DNA of 39,645 nt from Fibrobacter sp. (GTDB lineage Bacteria > Fibrobacterota > Fibrobacteria > Fibrobacterales > Fibrobacteraceae). Shown here piece after piece: positions 7,861-15,125 of this stretch (position 1 is the first letter of the stretch; the number at the start of each line of letters is the position of its first letter). The position numbers and the translations under genes were made by a program. Where the stretch lies: positions 1-39,645 of the forward strand of contig JAKSIE010000019.1 of assembly GCA_024398995.1 (NCBI GenBank). Reading direction: 5' to 3'. The notes beneath the pieces are model-generated. The model saw only the letters and a program-made list of their open reading frames with translations, was not told where the DNA came from and searched no databases.

Positions 7861-8187
7861 TTAGAACTTATGGCAATCCGTCATGCCTTCTCGATAAAAA
7901 TAGGTTACGCCATCACCCACAATATCGGGACATTCCATGGTATAACCCTCAGGGCAGGCATCCACCAAAACAGAAGACTTCAATTCCGAACTGGAGCCAC
8001 CGCAAAGGAACTCTACAGACTCGTGAGTAAAACAACGGATTTCACCATCATTGAATGTGTTAAGGCAAGCCTTGCCGGACTTGTTCCCACCGTTAGATGC
8101 AGACGGAGACGAAGAAGAATCATCACCGCAAGCGGAGATAGTAGCGGCAATGCCCAGAGAAGCAAGAATCATAAAGAACTTTTTCAT
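7861..8187 (-). CDS. Small Cys-containing lipoprotein
   Basis: A 108-residue protein with a type II signal peptide (lipobox ATISAC) followed by a Ser-rich linker GDDSSSSPSAS typical of the lipoproteins in this genome. The remaining 70 residues contain five or so Cys (for example CLNTF, RCF, FLCGG, CPEGYTMECPD) and could form disulfides in the periplasm or on the surface. No family is recognised. AGGAGG lies four bases before the ATG, one of the strongest ribosome-binding sites in the window. It is followed by the large palindrome at 7685-7834. Confidence 0.75.
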   Translation of the reverse strand: MKKFFMILASLGIAATISACGDDSSSSPSASNGGNKSGKACLNTFNDGEIRCFTHESVEFLCGGSSSELKSSVLVDACPEGYTMECPDIVGDGVTYFYREGMTDCHKF

Positions 8188-8268
8188 TTATCCTCCTAAA
8201 GATTTGAAAATTTCTTCATTAAAAGATAATAAAAAAAATTCTCATCGTCAGTAAAGGGACCGAAAAAT

Positions 8269-9486
8269 CTATTTCTTGATTTTTGCCGCAAAAGTCAAGG
8301 CCGCAGAAACGATTACAGCCAAGAGCGTGGGGCCTACAGCCTCGAAGCCCGTAGCAACAGCAACCTGATAAACAACAAAGCCCGCAAGCCAGGCAAACAG
8401 GTTCCAGATCCAGAAGCCCCTCTGCTCTAGATGTTCCTTCACAAAGAAGAAGGATACCAGAAGCACTGCAGCCATGGGCGCAAAGACAGATGCGATCATG
8501 TACAGGAAGTGAATGTAATGATCCACAATGCCCCAGATGGCAAGAACCGTACTGAGTACGCAGACCACAACGCCAGTAATTTTGGGATTCAGCCTGTTAA
8601 CGATGGCCTTGGCAGATTCGCCTGCGGAATTTGCCGCAAGAAAGTTGGTAGTCACCGTAGAAAGAGCCACAATAAGAATGCCTGGAATACCGATACCCGC
8701 CAAAAGTATGGCCTGTGCAATGTTTGTTCCTACGCCGAGACCCGCAATCTGCAGACCGATGAAGTACATCCAGAAGCTGGCAGCCGTATATGCAATTGCA
8801 GAAACTGCGGTGGCGGCAACAGGGCGTTCCGCATCCTTGGTGTAGTCGGAAATCACCGGCAGCCAAGATAAAGGCATGGCGATTGAAATTTCAAAGACCG
8901 TCCAGAAGTTGAATGTGGGAAGATTGGTTGCACCGCCGGAAGCCGCAGATGTTACAGCACCAGCGAGGCCTGCCGCGCCACTGGACATAGAGTCTCCAAG
9001 ACCGAAGAACTTTGCGGTCAGCACCACAAGAAGAACCGCTAGTAAGCTCATGACCACCGTGGTAATTTTCTCTGTACGGCGAAGGCCTAAGGCCACCCAC
9101 ACAGCAATCAACACTGCCAGAATGACGCACGTAACAGGGAACGAAACGGGCAGATTCAAACCCGCCAAGGCAAGTGCGCCCTGAGCGTTCAAAACCGCAA
9201 TCCATCCAATAAGCTGCAACAGATTCAATGAAGCAAAAAACTTGGAACCGTACTTACCGAAGGTCGATGCAGTAGTCTCCATGGCATTCAGGCGAACGCG
9301 GGCCCCAATAAGTCCAACGAAGTACAGCATAATGCCACCCAAGACGTGGCCAAGAATCAGCGGAAGCCACAAACCATCGGGAGTATTTGCGGCACCAATT
9401 TCAATGCCACACTCTATTTCGGAAACGGAAATTGCGACACCAAACCAAATGATGCCATTGGTAAAAATACTTGTATGTTTTTCCAT
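8269..9486 (-). CDS. cytX: NCS1-family permease, CytX-like (putative hydroxymethylpyrimidine transporter)
   Basis: An inner-membrane transporter of about 405 residues with roughly 12 hydrophobic segments. The N-terminal NGIIWFGVAISVSEIECG matches the start of the CytX group in the nucleobase:cation symporter-1 family, thought to import the thiamin precursor hydroxymethylpyrimidine. I chose the ATG at 9486 because AAGGAGC lies seven bases upstream and homologues start near this point; the frame stays open to 9543. The annotated substrate of CytX rests on its usual link with thiamin genes, which are absent here, and I see no TPP riboswitch upstream, so a cytosine or other nucleobase substrate is possible. 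Confidence 0.75.
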   Translation of the reverse strand: MEKHTSIFTNGIIWFGVAISVSEIECGIEIGAANTPDGLWLPLILGHVLGGIMLYFVGLIGARVRLNAMETTASTFGKYGSKFFASLNLLQLIGWIAVLNAQGALALAGLNLPVSFPVTCVILAVLIAVWVALGLRRTEKITTVVMSLLAVLLVVLTAKFFGLGDSMSSGAAGLAGAVTSAASGGATNLPTFNFWTVFEISIAMPLSWLPVISDYTKDAERPVAATAVSAIAYTAASFWMYFIGLQIAGLGVGTNIAQAILLAGIGIPGILIVALSTVTTNFLAANSAGESAKAIVNRLNPKITGVVVCVLSTVLAIWGIVDHYIHFLYMIASVFAPMAAVLLVSFFFVKEHLEQRGFWIWNLFAWLAGFVVYQVAVATGFEAVGPTLLAVIVSAALTFAAKIKK

Positions 9487-9672
9487 AAAAGCTCCTTTAT
9501 TGCAGGGGCTATGCGCAGTTTTTACCAAAAACGGCGCCGTCACTTTGTCCTAAATACGACGTACAAAATAGAAAGCGTCTTGTAATAGAACAAGGCTATT
9601 CTTTAATACTTTTTCTTAATTAGCCGTAATAGGTTAAAGTTATCGCAGAACTTTATTAAGTTCTAGGACAGA

Positions 9673-10593
9673 TTAGCGATTTTCTATAACCTTACTAAAG
9701 AGCGAACCGGCATTCTTTTCAATTTCCTCAAGAAGTTGTTCTTCATCGGAAGCTCTTGCTGTAATGCTTGAAATTAGCTTACTGTTTTTTGTCTCGTACA
9801 ATTCCACAGTGATGGTCATGAAGGAGGCAAACTTTCCAATGCGAGCCTGTGTCACGAAATCAGCAGCAATGTTACGTCCTGTTTCTGCCAGACAGCTTCC
9901 CTCACATTCTTCCAGGGATTTTCCAGGAGGCAGCATTACATTGATGTTTTCACGAGTCATTACCACAAAGCCCTGCTTTGCCGGCAACATGCGGCTAGCA
10001 GCATCGCGAAGGACATCAGTTAGGAAAAGTCGCGAATTGTAATCCAGGAGGTCTTCTCCTGCCATTGTTTCAAGCACCGCAACGTACGTTGTAGGATATG
10101 TCTTTTCGGGTTTGGGACTAGACTGCGCAACAACAGCCTGCTTGATATTTTTCTGCTGGGCCTTATTCTTCCGTTCCGCAACAATCTCCTCAACCATTTG
10201 ATGTTCCTGAAGGTGCATCATACTGCAATCCGGGGTTACATCATAATCCTTTTTATCATAGTAGTATACGCCGCCAAAGATCGGATCAAATATCCAACCA
10301 AAGTAAAACCACGAGAACATGTTTCCCAAAATGTACCAACCACCAGAAAAGTGTGATTCAATCATTTGGTGTTCCGTAACACAGCCACCCTTCTTGGCTA
10401 CGACACTAATGGATCCACCTTTGACATCAACAGAAACATCACCTTTATTTGTTCTTTCACCATCACTAGTTACAACAGAAATAACGGTATTCTCTTCCGC
10501 AGAATAGAAATTAAGCGTTTTCTTACCACCATTCATTATGGTGGCGCAGCTAGAGAGCATCAGCAATGAAATGAGGGCAACAACAAACTTCAT
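9673..10593 (-). CDS. Two-part lipoprotein with CsgG/TolB-like C-terminal half
   Basis: A 306-residue lipoprotein (lipobox LMLSSC, then ATIMNGG). The N-terminal half contains a hydrophobic, aromatic patch (WYILGNMFSWFYFGWIF, about residues 90-110) that may sit at the membrane. The C-terminal half from about 165, with VAVLETM, a LTDVLRDAA helix and VMTRENINVMLPPG, resembles periplasmic proteins that share the TolB-N/CsgG-like nucleotide-binding-type fold and are common in delta-proteobacteria and Fibrobacter. No enzymatic motif is visible. It lies 28 bases after hemL-side DNA on the opposite end of the tetrapyrrole cluster, and I see no functional link with hemL. Confidence 0.7.
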   Translation of the reverse strand: MKFVVALISLLMLSSCATIMNGGKKTLNFYSAEENTVISVVTSDGERTNKGDVSVDVKGGSISVVAKKGGCVTEHQMIESHFSGGWYILGNMFSWFYFGWIFDPIFGGVYYYDKKDYDVTPDCSMMHLQEHQMVEEIVAERKNKAQQKNIKQAVVAQSSPKPEKTYPTTYVAVLETMAGEDLLDYNSRLFLTDVLRDAASRMLPAKQGFVVMTRENINVMLPPGKSLEECEGSCLAETGRNIAADFVTQARIGKFASFMTITVELYETKNSKLISSITARASDEEQLLEEIEKNAGSLFSKVIENR

Positions 10594-10621
10594 CTATTCT
10601 CAAGCGGGATAGTGCGGAAAC

Positions 10622-11908
10622 CTACAGGCTTTTCAAAACCTTGCAGGCTGCGGCGATAGTCTTTTCGATGTCGTCATCCGTATGAGCGGAGCTGACAAAG
10701 ATGGCCTCGAACTGGCTGGGAGCCAGATAGATGCCTTCGTCAAGCATTCCCAGGAAGTACTTGCGGAACAGTTCCAGGTCGGATTTCTGCACATCGGCAA
10801 AGCAAGTAACCGGACCGGGCGTAAAGAAGACGCAACCCATGGAACCAACCTGGTTGGTAGTCATAGGGAGGCCAGCCTCGTCTGCGGCAGCCTTCAGGCC
10901 TTTGAGGAGGGTGGTGGTAGATCGTTCGGCGCGAACATAATGTTCGGGATTGCCGCTGAGTTCTCGCATGGTGGCAAGGCCTGCAGCCATAGCCACCGGA
11001 TTGCCAGACAAGGTGCCTGCCTGATAGATCCCGCCCAAGGGAGCGATTTGTTGCATCACATCCAGGCGGCCGCCGTATGCACCCACAGGCATACCACCGC
11101 CAATGATCTTACCGAAGGTGGTAAGGTCCGGAGTAATGCCGTACAGCCCCTGAGCACAGTGAATACCAACACGGAAACCGGTCATGACTTCATCCACAAT
11201 CAGGAGAGCGCCATGTTTCCTTGTTTCACCGGAAAGAGTCTGAAGGAATTCCTGAGTTGCAGGAACGACACCCATGTTGCCGGCCACCGGTTCCACGATG
11301 ACGCCAGCGATTTCATCGCCGATGGCGTTAAACGTTTCGCGGACGCCCGCCACATCATTGTACTGCAACGTCAAGGTGTACTTGGCAAGATCAGCAGGAA
11401 CACCCTTGCTGCTAGGTTTGCCGGTAGTCAGCATGCCGGAGCCAGCCTTAATCAGCAAGCTGTCGCTGTGACCATGGTAGCAACCCTCAAACTTGATAAT
11501 CTTGTCGCGACCGGTAAAGCCTCGGGCCGCACGGATAGCGCTCATGGTGGCCTCGGTACCGGAGTTCACCATACGAATCATCTGGATGCTGGGCACCAGC
11601 TGCATAACCAATTTGGCTAATTCAGATTCCAGACCGCAGGGAGCGCCAAAGCTCAAGCCGTTCTGTGCCGTTTCAGCCACCGCCTTGATGACGGAATCAT
11701 GGGCGTGACCCAACATCATGGGACCCCAGGAACCCACATAGTCCACATAGTCGTTGCCATCTACATCGTAGATGTGGCTGCCCTTAGCTCGGGCAATGAA
11801 CGGGGGCGTCGCCCCCACGTTACCAAATGCACGAACAGGACTGTTGACGCCACCAGGCATCAGGGACTTTGCTTCAGCAAACAGCTTTTCACTAACAGAA
11901 TGATTCAT
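10622..11908 (-). CDS. hemL: Glutamate-1-semialdehyde 2,1-aminomutase
   Basis: Converts glutamate-1-semialdehyde into 5-aminolevulinate, the second step of the C5 tetrapyrrole pathway. The 428-residue PLP enzyme has the normal family length. Visible signatures are [16 protein letters not shown] (about 115-130), GCYHGHSD, the DEVMTGFR motif with the PLP-pyridine Asp (239) and the Schiff-base Lys267 in [10 protein letters not shown]. The ATG at 11908 has only a weak ribosome-binding site. It is separated from hemB by an Rpn-type nuclease gene, so it may have its own promoter in the gap of about 40 bases or be read from further upstream. Confidence 0.95.
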   Translation of the reverse strand: MNHSVSEKLFAEAKSLMPGGVNSPVRAFGNVGATPPFIARAKGSHIYDVDGNDYVDYVGSWGPMMLGHAHDSVIKAVAETAQNGLSFGAPCGLESELAKLVMQLVPSIQMIRMVNSGTEATMSAIRAARGFTGRDKIIKFEGCYHGHSDSLLIKAGSGMLTTGKPSSKGVPADLAKYTLTLQYNDVAGVRETFNAIGDEIAGVIVEPVAGNMGVVPATQEFLQTLSGETRKHGALLIVDEVMTGFRVGIHCAQGLYGITPDLTTFGKIIGGGMPVGAYGGRLDVMQQIAPLGGIYQAGTLSGNPVAMAAGLATMRELSGNPEHYVRAERSTTTLLKGLKAAADEAGLPMTTNQVGSMGCVFFTPGPVTCFADVQKSDLELFRKYFLGMLDEGIYLAPSQFEAIFVSSAHTDDDIEKTIAAACKVLKSL

Positions 11909-11949
11909 GGCTAAAAAGATAGAAAAGGCGGAATAACTCCGCCTTACAT

Positions 11950-12918
11950 CTATTGTTTATTTTCAACAAGTTTTTGTCTAATTTGATCAAGGACTTCTTC
12001 GGAAACACCTAAAGACCTTGCCACGTCAAGTGCATTATTCTCGCCTTGCTGTATTCCTTGATGAATTCCTTGCTGAATACCCTGTTGAATGCCTTGTTGA
12101 AAGCCTTGTTCAACACCACGAGCAACACCATCGCCAATGCGGCAATCAATTTCATCCTGTGACATCATCTTTTGCTCCTGCGCGTGAATAAGTTCATCGC
12201 TTGCATTTTCAATACGAAGACGTTCTACAGCGCGGGCAACATAATCATCGTCGAATTCAGGAAGTTTATCGTCGCCACCAGCCTTTGAGAGCAGATACAG
12301 CCACTGATCTTCCCTAGTATTCAACTCTTCCGGCTTTTTCGTAAAGCTACGCAAGTCAAACAAAATATAATTCATTTTCTTTGAAACCGGCAAGACATCA
12401 CCCTTCTTCAAATCATAATCGCTAAATAGATTCCATTCTTCACGGTAATCGCGGGCCTCGCCAAGAGGATGAAAGTTACAAATCCAAATAGAAACCACTT
12501 CAGGAAGTTCGTACCTTCGACGTTTACGTTCATATTCTGGAAGCAAACGAAACTCAGGAGACTTATCCATTTTCTGTTTGCCCTTAATTGCCAAAAAGAA
12601 GCTATATAGCAAGACCCGGTCAACAAAAAACGGATGGCTGCAACGCTGGATTTCGATATCCACACAGCGATGATCCTTTGTCCAAGCATGGATATCCAAC
12701 ACGACGGACCTCGCTGACGGCATCTTAAACTTGATTCTATCTTCGTATTCAAAACTTAGCGAATCGATTTCACGATTTCCGTCAAGGTGCAATACGCTGT
12801 TTAGGAAATCCCTAATAGTATCGGCATCCTTGAAAACCTCACGAAAGCCAGGTTCGTAAGTCGGGTCCAAAAACGTCTTGCTCTCGAATATTTCGGGAAT
12901 TTCACGTTTATGATTCAT
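11950..12918 (-). CDS. Rpn-family PD-(D/E)XK nuclease / putative transposase-like protein
   Basis: A 322-residue protein of the Rpn/PDDEXK_2 group (recombination-promoting nuclease family). The core shows an Asp at 75 in VVLDIHAW and the DIEIQ motif at 87-91 that form the expected D-(x)n-ExQ metal site. The C-terminus carries a run of QGI tetrapeptides (about residues 269-292) encoded by 12-base repeats, a feature often seen in this family, followed by the usual LGVSEE helix. I chose ATG 12918, with CAGGAG seven bases upstream; the frame stays open to 13023 but that extension is translated repeat DNA. It sits between hemL and hemB, interrupting the tetrapyrrole cluster, and is probably a mobile-type accessory gene. 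Confidence 0.85.
   Translation of the reverse strand: MNHKREIPEIFESKTFLDPTYEPGFREVFKDADTIRDFLNSVLHLDGNREIDSLSFEYEDRIKFKMPSARSVVLDIHAWTKDHRCVDIEIQRCSHPFFVDRVLLYSFFLAIKGKQKMDKSPEFRLLPEYERKRRRYELPEVVSIWICNFHPLGEARDYREEWNLFSDYDLKKGDVLPVSKKMNYILFDLRSFTKKPEELNTREDQWLYLLSKAGGDDKLPEFDDDYVARAVERLRIENASDELIHAQEQKMMSQDEIDCRIGDGVARGVEQGFQQGIQQGIQQGIHQGIQQGENNALDVARSLGVSEEVLDQIRQKLVENKQ
12043..12111. repeat. Tandem 12-base repeats in the Rpn-like gene
   Basis: Five to six imperfect copies of a 12-base unit of the form CCTTGCTGAATT encode the (Q/H)QGI tetrapeptides near the C-terminus of the nuclease-like protein. The unit keeps frame, so slippage would change tetrapeptide number without breaking the gene. 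Confidence 0.8.
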
Positions 12919-12990
12919 TTTAGTCTCCTGTTTTATCTGTTTGTGATTCTTTTTTTTTGATTTTTCTGCAAAACAAAAAACACACAAGGT

Positions 12991-13029
12991 GAGAGCCGCG
13001 ACAGAACGCTTGCGTTCTGGCATGGCCGA
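12991..13029 (+). repeat. Hairpin-in-frame repeat, copy at 12991
   Basis: GAGAGCCGCGAC, hairpin AGAACG-cttg-CGTTCT, then GGCATGGCCGA. It is the same type as copies at 7690 and 19384: conserved flanks, different stem sequence, pairing kept. On both sides lie similar TTTTTCTGCAAAA stretches (12961-12973 and 13038-13050). Confidence 0.8.
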
Positions 13030-13046
13030 ACCGAAGTTTTTTCTGC

Positions 13047-13078
13047 AAAAAAAACACCTGAATTTTTCATCAGGTGTT
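13047..13078 (-). terminator. Rho-independent terminator after hemB
   Basis: On the minus strand AACACCTGA, an 8-base loop and TCAGGTGTT form a perfect 9-bp stem, followed by an unbroken T-run. It lies about 120 bases after the hemB stop and before the Rpn-like gene, so it should end the hemA-hemC-cobA/hemD-cbiX/met8-hemB transcript. Confidence 0.85.
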
Positions 13079-13197
13079 CAGGAGACTATTCGTAACGCTC
13101 GGGAAAGAATATAGAAACTAGGGTTATTTTGTAAAGGGTTACTTTGTTAAAGATTTGTAAATTACTTTAATAGACCACTCTTTTCAAAATTGAGAAT

Positions 13198-14166
13198 TTA
13201 CTTCAACAAACCTTTTTCCAAAATTTCCTTGGCGTGGTAGGTAATGATGATGTCGGCACCGGCGCGCTTGAAGGCGATCATGTTTTCGCGGATGATGGCG
13301 TCTTCGTCGATCCAGCCCAACTTGCCGGCGGCCTTCACCATGGAGTATTCGCCGCTGACGTTATAGACGGCCACGGGAACGTTGCTGATTTCTGCAGCAC
13401 CGCGGAGCACATCCAGGAAAGCGAGGCCCGGCTTCACCATGACGATATCGGCTCCTTCTTCCAGATCCAATTCCACTTCGTGCATGGCTTCGCGACCGTT
13501 GCGAACATCCATCTGGTAAGTCTTGCGGTTGCCGAAATGAGGGGCGGAGTCGGCTGCATCGCGGAAGGGGCCGTAGTAGGCACTGGCGAACTTGGCGCTG
13601 TAACCCATGATCGGCGTATTGGTAAAGCCAGCTTCGTCAAGGGCTTCACGAATAGCGGTAATGTGGCCATCCATCATGTCGCTGGGGGCAACCATGTCGG
13701 CACCGGCGGCCACCTGAGAAACTGCAGTCTTTGCCAGCAGTTCCAGAGTGGAGTCGTTATCCACATCGTGATCCTTAATGATACCGCAGTGACCGTGGCT
13801 CATGTATTCGCAGAGGCACACATCACAGATAACGTAGATTTCCGGGAACTTAGCCTTGATGGCGCGAACGGCTCGCTGGACAATGCTGTTCTTGCCGTAG
13901 GCTTCGGAAGCCATTTCGTCCTTATGATCGGGAATGCCAAAGAGCAGCACGGACTTGAGGCCCAGCGGTCCGAAGGTTTCAATTTCCTTCAGCAGTTCAT
14001 CGATGCTGAAACGGAACTGGTTAGGCATGCTGGAGATTTCTTCTTTGACGCCTTCTCCTTCTACCACGAACATGGGGTAAACGAGGCAATCGGGGCTGAC
14101 GGAAGTTTCCGCAATCATGTTGCGGATGGTGGTATTCTGACGTAAACGACGAGGACGGACAATCAT
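13198..14166 (-). CDS. hemB: Porphobilinogen synthase (5-aminolevulinate dehydratase)
   Basis: Condenses two 5-aminolevulinate molecules to porphobilinogen. The 322-residue protein has both Schiff-base lysines: Lys192 in GYSAKFASAYYGPFR and Lys245 in VMVKPG. The CLCEYMSHGHC segment has Cys117, Cys119 and Cys127, the three ligands of zinc-dependent enzymes, so zinc rather than magnesium dependence is expected. The ATG at 14166 has no clear ribosome-binding site; the 59-base gap to the cbiX-met8 gene contains short direct repeats (TATGAAGTATGAATTATGA). It is probably the last gene of the hem transcript, with a strong terminator downstream. Confidence 0.96.
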   Translation of the reverse strand: MIVRPRRLRQNTTIRNMIAETSVSPDCLVYPMFVVEGEGVKEEISSMPNQFRFSIDELLKEIETFGPLGLKSVLLFGIPDHKDEMASEAYGKNSIVQRAVRAIKAKFPEIYVICDVCLCEYMSHGHCGIIKDHDVDNDSTLELLAKTAVSQVAAGADMVAPSDMMDGHITAIREALDEAGFTNTPIMGYSAKFASAYYGPFRDAADSAPHFGNRKTYQMDVRNGREAMHEVELDLEEGADIVMVKPGLAFLDVLRGAAEISNVPVAVYNVSGEYSMVKAAGKLGWIDEDAIIRENMIAFKRAGADIIITYHAKEILEKGLLK

Positions 14167-14174
14167 ATTAATTT

Positions 14175-14200
14175 CGAATTATGAAGTATGAATTATGAGA
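14175..14200. repeat. Short direct repeats upstream of hemB
   Basis: GAATTATGA, AGTATGA and GAATTATGA follow each other within 26 bases between cbiX-met8 and hemB. The pattern looks like degraded octamer repeats; no function can be assigned. Confidence 0.5.
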
Positions 14201-14225
14201 TTGAGATTTGTGTTTTTGAAAATCT

Positions 14226-15125
14226 TTAAGGGGTTGTGGATGGGTCGAGGAAATTCTTTTCAATTTGTTCCAAATCCTGGCCCCAGTCGGTCTGGATTTT
14301 CTGTTTCAGTTTTTTGGCAAGACTGGGAGCGCGGCCACGGGTAGAAACGGTGACGGTAATGTTTTCCCCAAAGTCCATTCGGGCGGGAACAATAAAGTCT
14401 CCATCCAGATAATCACAGGCGTTGTTCACCATAATGCGGCGAGCACGGGCATCATTGCTGACCTGCGCATTTACAGCCGGCTGGTCCGTGCAGATGTACA
14501 CCATGGATACACCGCGAAGATCCGTAGAATCGTAAGGACGTTCCACCAGATTCAGCATGGTCATAGACCCCTCGGGAATCTGCAGACTTGCAAACTCGGG
14601 ATCGAATTGCGGGGCAACCACCGTAATGCGGGCTCCTGTAGGCAACAAGGTCTTTACCTTGCGCAAGGCAATGCGGCCACCGCCCACGACCAGGACACTC
14701 TTACCTTCCAGCTTAACCTCAATTGCCAACATGCTGGAATTGAAATGCGTAGAAGACTCAGCAGTCTTTCTGGTTTTCTGAGCGCCTTTGACTCCAGCCA
14801 CCACCATGTCGGCAAAGCCGTTCCATTCGCCAAGAGGCGGCAACAAGGTCAACGGAATCTGCGGGAAATCCTTCTGGGCGTTAGCCACGATAGCTGGGAT
14901 ATCGCCCTTGGAATGCTGGCCGCTCAAAAGCAGGTACGGAAGCAAAGTCACCGACTCCACATCCTCACGCAAAAGGGCGCGCAGGTCATTGTCCAAATCC
15001 AGCAGGCTTGTACTTGCAATGCGGGCGTCAGGCATATCGTGACGCAAGCGGTCCAGCACCACTTCAAAGGCGCTGTAGGCTCCCGGACGAATGCAGTTAT
15101 GGGCAATAATCAGAACGACTTTCAT
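14226..15125 (-). CDS. CbiX-like chelatase fused to precorrin-2 dehydrogenase (Met8/CysG N-terminal type)
   Basis: Makes siroheme from precorrin-2. Residues 1-115 resemble the small CbiX/SirB chelatase unit: His9 in LIIAHN and His71 in LSGQHSKGDIP are at the metal-binding positions, although the usual HGS is changed to HN. Residues 131-299 are a Met8/CysG-type precorrin-2 dehydrogenase with the NAD motif VVGGGRIALRK (147-157), a CDYLDGDFIVPAR segment and STRGRAPSLAKKLK. The start overlaps the stop of cobA-hemD by four bases (ATGA), so the two are coupled and act in succession. Fusion of a class II chelatase with the dehydrogenase is unusual; in Met8 itself a single domain does both reactions. 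I am fairly sure of both domains. Confidence 0.88.
   Translation of the reverse strand: MKVVLIIAHNCIRPGAYSAFEVVLDRLRHDMPDARIASTSLLDLDNDLRALLREDVESVTLLPYLLLSGQHSKGDIPAIVANAQKDFPQIPLTLLPPLGEWNGFADMVVAGVKGAQKTRKTAESSTHFNSSMLAIEVKLEGKSVLVVGGGRIALRKVKTLLPTGARITVVAPQFDPEFASLQIPEGSMTMLNLVERPYDSTDLRGVSMVYICTDQPAVNAQVSNDARARRIMVNNACDYLDGDFIVPARMDFGENITVTVSTRGRAPSLAKKLKQKIQTDWGQDLEQIEKNFLDPSTTP

Noticed and set aside
9487..9672. TPP riboswitch ahead of the CytX-like permease
   Set aside because: I looked on the minus strand for the CTGAGA box and the conserved ACCTGA region and found neither.
12919..13023. N-terminal extension of the Rpn-like protein to 13023
   Set aside because: The extension is translated from the hairpin repeat and A-rich DNA; ATG 12918 has the ribosome-binding site and fits the family start.
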